Part shown: positions 43,461 through 56,041 of the stretch, piece after piece
Position numbering within the stretch: position 1 is the stretch's first letter
How the letters are laid out: each line of letters begins with the position of its first letter
NCBI GenBank assembly: GCA_050084985.1
Contig: JBITNC010000001.1
Coordinates: 174,220,001 to 174,284,000, forward strand
Length of the DNA stretch: 64,000 nucleotides
From: Nageia nagi
Lineage: Eukaryota > Pinophyta
Direction of reading: 5' to 3'
The notes under the pieces: model-generated
Told to the model about the DNA's origin: nothing
What the model saw: only the letters and a program-made list of their open reading frames with translations
Databases searched by the model: none
Program-made: the position numbers and the translations under genes

Positions 43461-46400
43461 TTTAATATCTGCAAAGATTGTTTCTTATTGATGCAGACAC
43501 TGAAGAAAGGTAAATGTTTATGTGATTTTAGATTGTGCTATTTGGTAATGGTTCTGGATCTGCTTAGGAAAAATTGGACTTAAAAAATGTTTTATAAAAG
43601 CGAGTAAGAATATGAAGTATGCTATATTTGGTAATCATTTGTGCAAAATGCATTAAGGCGGGTTACCATGTAATATATGAACCTTAAGATGATCTTCTCT
43701 CCACAATCTTCTTTATAGAGTTGTACACTTTAAGACACTGTCTACAACTTCCACAACACTATTCCAACATAAGACACATAATTTACACATGTTCCTTGCT
43801 TAGCTGTTTCTGTTCCACAAGTCTTTTAACTACTTCACAAGCAGAACTGTTTTCAGAGGTTTTTGTCAACAGAGTATAATTCTCTTCTTGCTATTTGTGA
43901 TTTTAATTTTTGATAAAGAAGTAGGTTAAGAGTCCCAACTAGAAAGGATACCGAAACTGCCTGTTTTATGCCTGTGAATCTTAATGTTGGAGTAGTCCAT
44001 TTTGGCACTAAGGAGCTCAATCTATAAACAAGACAGAGTGGAAAATGGTTTTAGTTATATCTTAAGAGTATTATGTATGCTATCATAGTTTTATTTTTTG
44101 GAGGCATAAATTCCAAATCAGAAACGAAAGATATTGAACTTGCAATTTTAAGTAATTGACTTTGTGTCACTTTGGGGTATGTTGAAAAAACAATTTTTGT
44201 ATCTATGGGAGAGACTTCGTAGGCATCAGCATCACTAGATAATTATTCTAAAATAGCCCTATTAATAGACAAGCTAAAAGGAGTTTTTTTAATTTTTTAC
44301 AACTAACATTTTCTAATCTACTCTTGATATTCATACAACTTCCAGAGATTCCACACTAAACATAGTGAAGATTCATTTTCCTGACATTTTCGTATTGTGT
44401 ACTAGTGTGAAGTTGACAACAGTGACCATGAATACCAAGTGTGGATTGATGTTGGCTGAAAATACAACAGTATATCCCTGTATTGACCAAGTGATAGAAT
44501 TCAATGGCCCTAGTTATCTTGACATTGCCCAATACTACTGGATTATATGGTAGCCATCACAATCAATTAGTTTTCTGTTTCCTACAAATAAATAAGTTTC
44601 TGTTTGCTTTTTATTTTATAGAATCATCTGACAATTACAGAAGTTGTGCATCGGAGTGGAAGTGAAAAGCAAATTCAATTTAAGAGTAACCAAGGTAGGT
44701 AAATATGATAGGATTTTAGCTTTGTGGGAATATACTCCCTATGGTTTTCCTTCAAATTTTACTGCTGCTCTATTCTGCTTTGTAGGTACTGTGGCTTTTG
44801 CAATGCATATACATGTTCGCAAAAGTTAAGAGGGATGTCAATAGAAAGTATCATACGTGGAAAACAAAAATTCCTACCATATTCTCAATTCATTGGAAGC
44901 ATCCAGTAAAGGCAGGAATCAAGACAACTGGAATATTTTGTTTGTTACTTAGTTTATATGTAACTTTGCTGAGCATATTTAGGCACAAGTATTGAGGTGC
45001 AACTAGATTCCAAATGAGACGTATGTACCCAAGTCTAATGTTTGATAGACTATCATTATGATGGCCAAATATGTGATGCTTTGCTCTCACAAGATAGGAC
45101 ACTCTTGTGAACGTATTACTTATCAGTATGCGATCTGACTGCCATGCAAGACTACGGATTTTGTAGCTCCCAGTTTATCAGTCCCTTTATTATCATCTCG
45201 TCAGTGTCTTATCAAGTTCTGGATCTATGTTTTTGCAGTCTTATTCAGGATAATGAATTCTATAGCCCTCTAGTGAAATTATAAATTTATTTTTCCTTTC
45301 CATGTTACAAGCAATGCTTCTTTTTGAGTATGGGATGTCCATGGTGATTGCTTCCATCACTGGACTGCTGTACAATTTTGCTTTTATACACTTATTTCAT
45401 CATTTTTTGGCAATCCATGGATTTCAAAGTGTATATATATCGGGTTTGTCTACCTTGTGTTTAATGAGAGGCATGTTTATATCTCCAGTTTCAGCTTTTC
45501 GGGACACATTTGACATCATCTATTGTGCTGATAGCGCAATTTATAGCTTTGCCCACTGAACACTAATATGTATGCATCACAGGACGATGGCCTTTGATGT
45601 CAGGCCAAACAGTTGGTAGCCCTCACCTAATTTTCTTTGGTCTTGTCTATATTGAATTTCCTTTAGCTATTAACCAGTAGCACCATAAAACATGTGCTGC
45701 TCCTTACCTGCTATTCTTGTAGACATTCGTATAGCTGTGCATGCAAATCCTGACCAAGTTGCGGGTATCCTATGGATGCTCATATCATATACCTTGTATT
45801 CTCCTTAGCATATATGCTATGTTCTTCATAGGGTATCCTGTCATCTTTTATAATTTTCTTGAACTTCATTAAATTTGATGATGGGTGAAATTTCATTTTG
45901 GGACAAAATGCCACTTTGCATGGCTGACAAACTTCAAGATCAGCCCAAATAATCTAACTTAATTATGAAGAAAAAACATATAACAACTAACCTTGTCTAG
46001 TAGAAATGCTCTTACTTTTAACCCATTATATGTTCTTTTGTTCAAGTTTATGGGGCCAACAAAAGCTTTTCCTGCATTTCACAGAAGATCTCCACTCTCC
46101 AGAGTGGAAGTGCACAGAGAATGATATATTTTGAAGATTGTCGTATTGGAGCATTAATATTTCTTTTCAAGTCCGAGTCATAAACCAGGGCTGGCCAAGA
46201 AAATCATTTGAAAGAGGTTTGCCTATTGCAGAATGCAGAGACAAGAAAGTATGTTCTTCAGATCATTTTTGTAATAATTGTTCATATTTACTGAACTATC
46301 TTAATTTGTTGAGTTTGAGGTGATCGTTTATTATATTTTTTGCTGTCATGGTTTAACTATAGTTTCCGTGAAACGTTACAGTTATATTATTTTCTGAAAA

Positions 46401-46560
46401 CATATTTAGGGAAGCCGGGAAAGGAAAGGATTGATACTGGCCAGTCTGTGCCATTAGAATCACTTCAAATAAAGGAATTTAAATATTATCAAATGACCAC
46501 CCTAATCAGAAAACCAGAGGCTCGTGTAGCAGTCATGACAACATAACCTTGAGTTTTTAT
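43461..46560 (+). other. Low-repeat region with splice-like segments; no gene identified
   Basis: No transposon signature and no known protein. Several segments look like exons: 44623-44696, preceded by TTATTTTATAG and followed by GTAGGT, open as NHLTITEVVHRSGSEKQIQF..; 46171-46248, between TTTCTTTTCAAG and GTATGT, open as RVINQGWPRKSFERG..; and a stretch after an acceptor near 46409 ending at a stop at 46546. The phases I could test do not join into one frame. It may be a decayed gene, a non-coding transcript or chance. Confidence 0.25.
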
Positions 46561-47514
46561 GGTTTCCATTTTTTATGTAAATGTGTATGTGCTTTAAGGG
46601 ATTCACTTGCCTCTCAAACAAGACAAGCCAATGAGCCTAATATAAGTTGTCTGTTTTAGATAGCACATTGGAAATGTGTCCTAGCGTGGTGACTTTATCA
46701 ATATGAACCATGTTGTCATGACATTCACACTCCATGTAAAACAACCATGAGTGATGCAAGTCTTAGGAGTTGACGTCTAGCATACAAAAACCAATCTCTC
46801 TTATGTTCTGTTTATCAACTTCAGCAGTTTTGGGTGTTGAGGTCTAGCATATATGTACTCAATTTAGATATTTCTCAATCGACTGTTCTGTTGCCATCTG
46901 TGTATCTTGGCCTTGGGGTTGTCAATTCCATGCATTAAAAATTGCCATGTGTTTTTAATACATCACTCAATTTCAAATTTTACTTTTATGAATTTCATTG
47001 ATTAGAATGGTGAAGGGTTAAAAACTGCTAATCAGGTCACATCCTTTATTGTCAAGTGAATTTTGTACTGAATAAGACGGTGGGCATTGGAATTTCAGAA
47101 TACTAGGTCATTGGATTTCAAGATGACCACAAAGCAAGTTAAGATGTTTTCTAGAAAGTTCTAATAAGTTGTAACTTTGATGTTATCCCTAATAATCATG
47201 TATAAAAATATATAATTAAAGAAAATTCCACATATTAGTGGCAAACATATCTAGCATCCTCTAAAATCATTTTTATAGGAGTTTTGTTTTTTTTTTTTTT
47301 GGACAAAAGAGAGTGAGGAAGGTTAAAGTTGGGGAGTTTTTTTATAATTAACTTACCAAATGAATCTTTTTACTTTTGAAACAGCAATCAATTATTTAGA
47401 ATCTATTTTAGAAGTCCATAATTGACGTTCAATATTTGGTATGGTAGGCAATAGGTTGCTTAATATTCTTTCCTCACAAGAGCATATGGTTAATTCTTTC
47501 AAACCTTCCAACCA
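46561..47514. other. Intergenic, with a T-run
   Basis: No gene seen. A run of T (about 47287-47300) could be the tail of a minus-strand retroposed sequence. A short duplicate around GTCTAGCATA occurs at ~46778 and ~46842. Confidence 0.35.
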
Positions 47515-47817
47515 TCGTCTATATGATAAATGAGTTTGTGTCATACTAATCAAATTTGTAGAATAATTGAATTGACCTTGCAACCATGGTTTATATGATC
47601 AATAAGTTTGCTACCATACTAATCAAATTTGAAGGATAACTGAATTGACGAAGAATTAGATTATTGTAGAAAATTAAATGTATTATTTTATCTTTGAAAT
47701 ACCATATATACATCAATGAGTTTACTATCATACTCATCAAACTTGAATGATTAATTGAATTGACGAAGAATTAGATTATTGTAGAAAATTAAAGTGTATT
47801 ATTTTATCTTTGAAATA

Positions 47818-47818
<1 letters not shown>
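47515..47818. repeat. ~117-bp tandem repeat, about 2.6 units
   Basis: Units start at about 47515 (truncated, 69 bp), 47584 and 47701. The shared core is ATACTAATCAAATTTG..AATTGACGAAGAATTAG..TTATCTTTGAAATACCATA. The last two are nearly identical over their second half. Confidence 0.75.

Positions 47819-47821
<3 letters not shown>

Positions 47822-47864
<43 letters not shown>
47822..47864. repeat. (TA)n microsatellite
   Basis: About 21 TA units between the 117-bp repeat and the LINE 3' end. Confidence 0.9.
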
Positions 47865-47869
<5 letters not shown>

Positions 47870-48539
47870 GGCAATTTATATTAAATAAACATTTTAACCA
47901 TTAAAAAGTGATTGGGTGGCAATGATCACACCCTTGAGTCCACACTAACCATAATTATGGGTTAGGATAATAAAAACCAAAAAGTTTATCGAATGACGAG
48001 CCAACAAACAACGTAATAAAACATCATTCATATTATTGTAAACAATAAAGAAGCATCTTAAGAAGACCCTCTGATAGGCTTATCATTGTCCACCATGCAT
48101 TGCCATTGATTGGCAAGGATGGGTTGCAAATTCCACCCATCACTGGCATGATGGGAACCATTATTCTATTAATATCCTCACCCCAACCAATAACATGATG
48201 TGCAGGAAAAGGTAGATGAGACCAACTAGAGTGGGTATGCACATCATTAATACATGGATTCTCCTATCCAACAACACAATCATCATTATGGCTTGGGTCT
48301 CCCCACCTTATGGGAACGTTGGGAGGTGGGTGTGGTGGATTCCATGCATGCAGTTGCCATGAGGAACCAACACCTGTATCATTAAATCTTCTTCAAGCAT
48401 AGAAAGGTTGGGATCAATGGTGCTCATAAGGTTGGGAATGATTACGCGATAGAGGGCGTATATAGGAACGGGATCAGGAATGATCTTGGGAGGTATTGTC
48501 TCGAGCCACCCAACTAATTGCACACTGGCCATTACCCTA

Positions 48540-51500
48540 GTAACTCAGCAAGGAGAGTAGGTGATTAATATCCATTGCCATCTTTTTCGCCTGATCATAG
48601 ATAGGTAGCCACACATCATAGAATACTTTCAATTCAACAAGAAAAGAAAAGTCCATAAAATGTTCTACATGTTTAAAAATAATTTTGTTTCTAGCTTTCC
48701 AAGTATGAAACATCAAGCTAACTCTGAATATTCACCATACTTCCCTCAAAGGGATAGTGAAAGTAAAAGAATATCCTAACAAAGCATGCTACCATGAAAA
48801 TTGAATTGGCATGTAAGGCAAAAAAGGAAGCCATCCACTCCCAAGCCAAATATGCATATTTGCATGATCAGAAAAGTTTTAGGCAAGATTTGGTTTCTTG
48901 GAAAAAAGGGCATTGAGGGTTAGGGACACCTATGTGGGTAAGCCTGGATTCAAGGGGAAGTCCATGGGAAACTATACTCCATGTAAAGAAAGATCTTTTT
49001 GGCTCAAGTAAGAAGCCCAAGTTGCTTGAAACTTGTATTTCATTAAGAAGCCCAAGTTGCTAAAACCTAGAAATAAGGTCCTATTTTTCATTAAGTTTGG
49101 GGATAGTAGGAAAAGTTGACAAGAACCAATTATAACCAAGACTAGCTTTGTAATTGAGCAAAGGAATGTTGCCATGCCATGCCCAGTCTTTCCACCAGGG
49201 ATTTTGCATTCGAACATTAATTTTATGCGACATGGAGAAAGTAATGCTATCAATAATTGCATCATATGTGGTCTTATCCGCAGCATTCAAACAAAAGGTG
49301 CATTTGAAACTATCCTAAGAGATTCAATCTTTGGTGTGCTTGGAAAAGAAACATGCAATCGTAACCACTCCCCATTATAAAAATTTTAGCATCAACCTTA
49401 GGGAATCTGAGCCAAGGGCAAGTTCTAGATCTTAATCCTTGGAGATCATTGAATGTTCATTGAATTATTAGAGAGCCCTTTGTGGAAACTGACTTATGTC
49501 AAGTGATCCATGGGTTGAATTGTTGCCATGCTTTCCAAATGCTCTTGATAACAAAGGAATCGAGGATTTTAACAAACATTGGTTTTAAAACCAATGAGAG
49601 AAAGTCCATTCCAGGCCATGCTTTGCAATTAAGGGGAATACCAAAGGAAATAAAGTGTCTAATAAGCACTTTCCAGGCTTTTGAGCCTTTAAGAGCTTAA
49701 AGAATCCATTTTGCATATAGTGTTATTCCTTGTTTTTATAGTCGATCATACCCATCTTGCCAACATCTTTGGGAAGGCAAGTAGACCAAGCCACTATGTG
49801 GAAGCCTTTTCAATTTGAACTAATGGACCATAAAAAAGTTACGTAAAAGCTTTTCTAGCTTGTTATAGCATGCACGCAAAGGAACCCAATAGGAAGAATA
49901 TTAAACATGTGTGGATGCTAAAACCTTGGAACAACTTTGAAATTTACCACCTAATGAGAGCTTCTTGGACATGTAATAATCAAGTTTCTTCTCCACTTTG
50001 GTTATGACATTGGTCCCAAAGATGATGGGGAAACCCTGAAAGGCAAATTGAATGCCCAAGAACTTGAAGATTTTCCCAAGCATAATCTAATGCCACTGGT
50101 AATGATCAAGCCAACTGGGTTAAGGCAAAGGAGATTTCTTGTAACATGAAGTCTTCCTCCATTGAATACTATACATAAGAGCTTTACAAAAAGTGTCTAG
50201 ACAATTAAGAGCTTCAGTGACTAAATGTTCATCCTCATTAATAACAAGGGAGTCATATGTGAAATAACCATTAACATCTTTACAACACTACAAAGCTTGC
50301 TCTCTCTCAGGTGTGTATTGCTGAGAAGAAAAAAACTAAGTGTAGTGTTTAATGAAAGCATTTGCAATCTTAGGTAGAAAGGTGAGCCTCACCCCATTTT
50401 CTAGAAGGGATTTGAATTGAATTGATTGAAGAGGGGGTTGAAGTTTTTGAAAAAAATCTTTGGAGACTTGATCACCAATTTTGAGACAATGTAAATGAGC
50501 TTTGATTTGGGCTCCTTTGGCATCATAAAGCTTAGCCACTTTAAGCTCATGATGAATCTGAGCCAAATGGGATTGCATATTGATATCAAAGGGACTAGAC
50601 TCTAGATTAATGGAGGATTTGACTAACTCATCTCTAATAGAAAAATTGGAGCGATGTTACAACTGGGCTGCTTTCTTCCCCAAACTCTAGAGCAAGGTAG
50701 TTGTGTGGAAAATGGCATTATTTCACCATTCAATCTAGCCAAATTCTCCTTTTGGGTATGGGGACAAGGTTCTAGACCCTTTGGATATGATACAATGAGA
50801 TGTCATGTTGGAGGAAAGATGTATTAAGGAAAAACTATGTTGAGGAAGAGAGGCTACAAACAAAAGGGACCAAAGGTAGCATATTTTGGATATTCTTCCT
50901 AAAAATAATGGACATATGATTTGTAGTAATCATACCAAGAATAGTCTCAACAAAAGGGACCAAAGGTAGCAGTTTGAAGAAAGAGAACTCACATTGATCT
51001 GATAATATGACTCTATCAAGTCTTTTCAAGACCCAAATAGAACCAACTTGAAATTTGGACCACATGTACCAAATATGCTTAGGGAACTGCTAAGAAGAAA
51101 AACATGCATTAGGGTAAAAAAGGCCCAACTTATTTTTCATAAAATACCAAAAGTGTCACTCTCTAAAGGTCCACCTGTTGGGATTCCAACTTAGCTTATT
51201 AGAGGTTTTTTTCTACCATATTGAAATCACCACACATAAGCCACACTATGTGAGGTAAAGACAATGCACAACATTTCCAAAGTGCACATTTGTCTTGTAC
51301 TTCAGTGGAAACGTACACATTGACAATCCTTAAAGACATACCACTTATTTCAAGCAAAATCCATAGGATCGAGTGTCGATGTTAGACTAGAGCTGAAGCC
51401 TACACCTACACTTGTAGAGGAGGTTTGAGAGTTGTCACCTGAGCATAGTTCATCATCAATCAACCATTGTTGTAGGATTTATCCCCATTTCCTCTTTTGT

Positions 51501-51590
51501 GGGGAACTTCTTTCCATTCTCCATTGCCATCCTTTGAAGGAGGCATAGAAGTGCTAGGGGCTAGTGTTGTGGAGGCCACCATTGTTGCCT
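48540..51590 (-). pseudogene. LINE ORF2 remnant (endonuclease and reverse transcriptase)
   Basis: On the minus strand, endonuclease C-terminal sequence lies at 51230-50835 (VLKRLDRVILSD, equivalent to the RLDR block). A linker-helix segment is at 50578-50336 (HLHCLKIGDQVSKDFFQKL) and RT/thumb sequence at 50083-49800 (FLGIQFAFQG.., KLDYYMSKKLSLGGKFQ..SKVLASTH). Further fragments are at 49290-48972 and 48532-48308. The RT active-site FADD block is not readable in any single frame. The order and motifs are those of plant non-LTR elements. Confidence 0.7.
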
Positions 51591-51619
51591 TGGCCTTAAA
51601 GTTCTCTGCCATTACATAT

Positions 51620-52332
51620 AATCCTTAATTTTGTGCAAGGCCAACTAACACTTGTAACAAGTATTTGGAAGATTGATATACACCACTTGTTGGTGGACAT
51701 GAGCGGCTCCTACTTGGATATTAATGTATTGTTTCAACATTTTGGTGAGATTTATATTAACACACATCCTCTTAGTTGGATGAGCCTACATGAAGTGGTT
51801 GGGTTCATCACACATAAACTCATCAAGGAGACACACTAGGTTTTTCATGAAAGGCCACAAAGCTAGGGGAAAATATGGAAATTCTACCCATACAAGCACT
51901 ACTAAATTAATAGTATTGGAGGTTGATAAATCCTAGCTCCAAGGATGAAAAACCAATAAGGTGCTATGAACATAACTAGGACCCTTGTTTAGAACTTTTT
52001 GGATTTGCTCGAGATGGGAAAATTGAAAGTGAAAAAAAACCTTTGGTAAGGTTTTGAACATGTTCAACCTAGATACCATAGGGTCTCCAGTATTGATCAA
52101 TCCATGTCTTAAGGAGAGAGTCTGAAGGGATATGACCTAGGAAATATCCTTTAAGGGTATGACTCTCTAGCTAGGCACATGTTTGATTAAACTCAAGAAA
52201 TGAAATAACAATGTATGGTTTAAAATTACCTCATCATATACTTTGGGGATGAGCTTCCAAGGTTTCCTAGGTTTGGGCACCATTATTCATATCGCTAGCT
52301 TCATACGAAGTTACGGAAAGATGAGAAGCCAT
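51620..52332 (-). pseudogene. LINE ORF1 remnant (DUF4283-type RNA-binding protein)
   Basis: Translation from the ATG at 52332 (MASHLSVTSYEAS) gives a broken frame with the features of plant L1 ORF1: a KPWKLIPKV-like start, a block resembling the DUF4283 domain (LVVLVWVEFPYFPLALWPF, about 51890-51850) and, near 51650, VVYINLPNTCYKC, the start of a CCHC knuckle. The remainder of the knuckle is lost. Several in-frame stops occur. The product would coat LINE RNA; this copy cannot make it. Confidence 0.6.
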
Positions 52333-52480
52333 TATAAGGACCTACAAGGCATGACTAACTAAGAAATACTACACTCCCCGAGGAGAACATAGTTTGACAA
52401 CTTAGAACCATAAGCTTACATGTAGTTTGACTCTCAGCTCTTCCAAACTACTCGCAAACCAAGAATTCCTTTATCAATTC

Positions 52481-54035
52481 AAAGATTATCATATAATATT
52501 TGATTAATTGCCTTACTAGTGTCTATAGTAAGATTTTTTGTGATGGATGTTAGCCTAAAAATATTTGTATATTTGTACATCACATGATAAATTATGATGT
52601 AATACACTTCGTGTTGATTTTGTATGTATGATATTCTATGTTTTAACATTTAAGCATTCAAGATAGCATTTAGGAACATTTCATAGGAAAAGAGTTTATT
52701 TTGTGGTTGGTTTTGTACAATTCTACATGCATTGGTTAGGGAAATATAATTTAAGAAAAAAGATAAGTCTTTTAATGTCCTTTTGGCCAAAACCCTTGAT
52801 AATGGTGTTTAGATGTACCTTTGAAGATGGAAGAAGTTACATATTCACCCAAAGTCCTCCAAGAATGGATGTAAGAGAAACTCAAAGGACTAAACAAAAT
52901 ATGACTCATATGCTTCAATGTCTTTGATCCCTCTTGGAATACTCATAATCATTTTTATGCATGTCACTAAGGATTGATTAGATTGAGACTGTGAGCCTTT
53001 GGTGATCTAAAAATTGGATCCTCTTAATATTCAACATGCTCTAGTTCATTGTGTTTAGTTTGTCTCTAACTTCGTGATGCTTCTTTGAGAATTTGATCCT
53101 GTATGTGTGATAATGTGTTTTCAAAGTTTGGGTAGTTTTTTAATTAAAAATACAAAAGGAAAAAAATATTACACCATATTGTAGAGCTCATCATCCTCTA
53201 TCCAAAACTTTTTACGGTTCATGAAAATGACTTCGTGATCAAAAGTTATTGCATTTTGAAGTTTGCAATTTTTTTAATGAAATGGAAGGCGTTTGAGAGG
53301 CCAGATTGTGAGGGGGCATTTTGGAGGCAAGATTGCGTGTTTAGACTATTTACAAGCTATCAAGTGGTGCCATATTATTGGATTCACCATGTTTAGTGAT
53401 TTTTACAAGATTTGAATGTTTTTAAATGTGTATGGAATATTTTTATTGGTGTTTTGGGCTATTATTGGGCTGAAATTATTTGCAAACCTATTTTTTCTAG
53501 AAAGCATGTATTTTAAACTTTGAAAGCCTATTATGAGAGATTCTCTCAACCATTTGAGCCCAAATTTGAACTTCAACTAGAAGGGAATATTGGGTATTTT
53601 TGAATAATGATTATGTGGTTATTTCTTGTTGTAAAACACTCCAAATTTGAACCTATCTTTCTCTTATAAAAAGAGGTAATTTGGAAGTGTTTGAGGAGAA
53701 GGATTGTAGAGAGTTGGAGTGCAATTTTCTATGTGTTTTAGAGCTATTGTGTTTTTGTGAATGTGAGAAGAGGTGTTGAAAGACTATGAAGGTTATTACA
53801 CACCATTTCACCCATTGATTGAAGAGAGCTTTTGTTGCTGGATGTAGCCCACACTGGGCGAACCAGGGTAATTTATTTGTCTCTGTGTGGTGTGATTTTT
53901 TGTTCTTCTCTAATTTTGCATATGGTTGTAATTCTAATTCTCTAAATCTTTCAATTGTAAGCATTTAATTTAATTAAATATGAAATTGATTATCAGGAAG
54001 GATTAAAGTTCAAATTTAATCTTTTAAATTATGGA
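52481..54035 (+). repeat. Probable 5' LTR of a Ty3/gypsy (chromovirus-like) element
   Basis: A TGTTAG start is possible near 52549. A TATA box TATAAAAAG lies at 53665, and the segment ends just before a primer-binding-like TTGGCATCAAAG (~54042; compare TGGTATCAGAG for initiator Met tRNA). It is followed by gag. No second LTR is in the window, so the left boundary is uncertain. Confidence 0.5.
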
Positions 54036-54129
54036 TCAAGTTTGGCATCAAAGTAATTATTTACTTGGAATTTAACCTATGTTTTGCTAGTTTTGTTGTT
54101 GGGTATTTTGGAATTATTCTTGCATTAAT

Positions 54130-55518
54130 ACCAGATCAAAGAGCAAGAAAGGAGAAGGGAATATTGTGGAAGGAGATCCTGAAATGGGTTCCAAGATTTG
54201 GTTGAAGAAGCAAAGAGAGCTTGCAGCCATGTCTGGTGAAGGTGGAACTAATGTTGAAAAGCAACTTGCATATCTCACAACAATGTTTCAAAAAATGTCT
54301 CTATAATTTCAATATTTTCAAGAACAACAATTAAAGAAAACAAGAGGTGAAACAAGTGAAGGTAACAATGAGAAACAAGAAGGTCCTTTTAGAATTTCTC
54401 CTTTGAAATTAGAAGTAAAATTTGGTTTGCCTATGTTTACTTGTGAAGTAAATGCTGAAAAGTTAGATTATTGGATAAAACAAATTAAAGTATATTGTAA
54501 AATACAACATATTGTAAATGATGAGGATAAAATTCAATTAGCAACCATTAAAATGGGTGGTACTACACTTATTTTGTCGAAAAGTCATCTACAAAGTGAG
54601 AAAGAATCACTTAAGGCTTCCATTGCTACTTGGGATCATTTGTACAAATGCTAAGAGATAAATTTTATCCATTGGGCTATTGACAAAAGGCAATTATGGA
54701 ATGACAAAGTTTTCATCAAAGAAAAGGACAAAGTGTGCAAGAGTACACTACAGAGTTTCGAAAAAGAGCTACAATGCTAGGTATTTCTCTTAATTCCCAA
54801 GATACTCTTCTTAAGTATATTGATGGTTTGCACAATTATCTAAGGCATATATTGTTGATGTTTAATTCAACTGAATTGGATACTATTTGTGTTCAAGCTA
54901 CACACTTAGAAGAAAGGGGAAAATTTGTATGAGATGGAAACAAGAAAAATGCTTATAAAAATAATTTTGAAAAGGATAAAGGGAAGAGGAAAGAAAAAGG
55001 GAAAATTACTACAGTTCAAAAAGAGAAATCTAAAGAACTATGTACTCATTGCAAAAAGAGGTTCATTTAGAGGTTAAGTGTTAGAAATTACATCTTGAAT
55101 TACACCCTAAAAATAAATGGCAAGAAAAAGAGGAACAAGTAGCCACTATTACAAAAAAAGTAGAAGGTGGTTCTGATGTAGATGAGAAAATGTATGTATG
55201 GTCTTACATGATACACATAATGATGACATGGAAAAGAAACTAATCAAACTTTTTCATATGAAAGTATAATTAAAAAAATTAGAATTGATACATTGGTTGA
55301 TTCTAGTTCTCAAGCTAACTTGATTGCAAAAGAATATGTAAGATCACTTGCACTCACTACTCAACCACATCCACATCCATACCCATTGGGATGGGTTCAT
55401 AAAAATTCCAAGTTAGAGGTAACTCAACAATGCAAATTGAAATTTGGAATTAATAGGGATTTCATTGATGAAGTATTACTTGATGTTGTTCCCTTGGATA
55501 TTTGTGGGATTGTGCTAG
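54130..55518 (+). pseudogene. Ty3/gypsy gag and protease remnant
   Basis: Gag (54403-54654 and, after a frame change, 54735-54932) has KLDYWIKQIKVYCK and the ARQ-like segment EYTTEFRKRATMLGI typical of chromovirus gag. A zinc-knuckle start (CTHCKKR, ~55040) lacks its C-terminal half. The protease frame 55293-55518 has VDSSSQANLIAKEYV (the Asp-Thr/Ser-Gly triad reads DSS) and PLDICGIVL, where the frame is cut at 55518 by the CACTA element. RT, RNase H and integrase are absent after the insertion. Confidence 0.75.
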
Positions 55519-55841
55519 CACTACTACCAAAAGGTTTATTTGCATCCTTTTTTGCATCTTTAAACATGAAAAATGAAAATTGACATTAATCTGCATCATC
55601 CTGTGTCAACATGCATTATTTTTTTTTTTTTCACTTTTTTCAACATAAATTTCAATGCAAAATTGGATGCAAATTCCAACATAAATTTTGATGCAAATTT
55701 CGATATAAATTTTGCATCGCATTACACTGACAAAAATATAAAACATGTTTTACCTATTCATCAGTCGACCAATTGATGACTCACATTCATTTCATCCTCC
55801 ATCTGTACCAAAAATGATTACCCATTAGCAAAATACCCTCT

Positions 55842-55842
<1 letters not shown>

Positions 55843-55880
<38 letters not shown>
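55843..55880. repeat. (TA)n microsatellite inside the CACTA element
   Basis: About 16-18 TA units, roughly 85 bp upstream of the H2B-like ATG. Confidence 0.88.
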
Positions 55881-55960
55881 ACAAACCCTCCCTATAATCC
55901 TTACATTTCATACACTATAGCTATTTTTTTCTTCCTTAATTTTCAATTTTGATCATAGTT

Positions 55961-56041
55961 ATGGTGCCCAAGGCAGACAAGAACCCCATAGAGAATAAGC
56001 TCACAAACAAAACTCCTTCAAAGGCCAACAAAGAAGCATGA
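55961..56041 (+). pseudogene. Possible captured 5' end of a histone H2B gene
   Basis: An ATG at 55961 opens a 26-codon frame starting MVPKADKNP and rich in Lys, Pro and Ala, ending in TGA at 56039. Plant H2B proteins begin with a Met-Ala-Pro-Lys-Ala-type sequence followed by Lys/Pro/Glu repeats, and the local base composition (AAGGCAGACAAGAACCCC) is unlike the surrounding AT-rich element. The folded core of H2B is absent. It would be a gene-fragment capture by the transposon. The match is short, so chance is possible. Confidence 0.45.

Larger units (their letters stand above)
47866..52480 (-). mobile_element. Decayed LINE (plant L1-type) retrotransposon
   Basis: Minus-strand order is 5' UTR (about 52480-52333), ORF1 (52332-51620), ORF2 with endonuclease and RT (about 51590-48540) and 3' UTR to ~47866. 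There are no LTRs. The 3' end abuts a TA microsatellite instead of a clear poly(A). Target duplications were not found. Multiple frameshifts and stops make it inactive. Confidence 0.75.
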
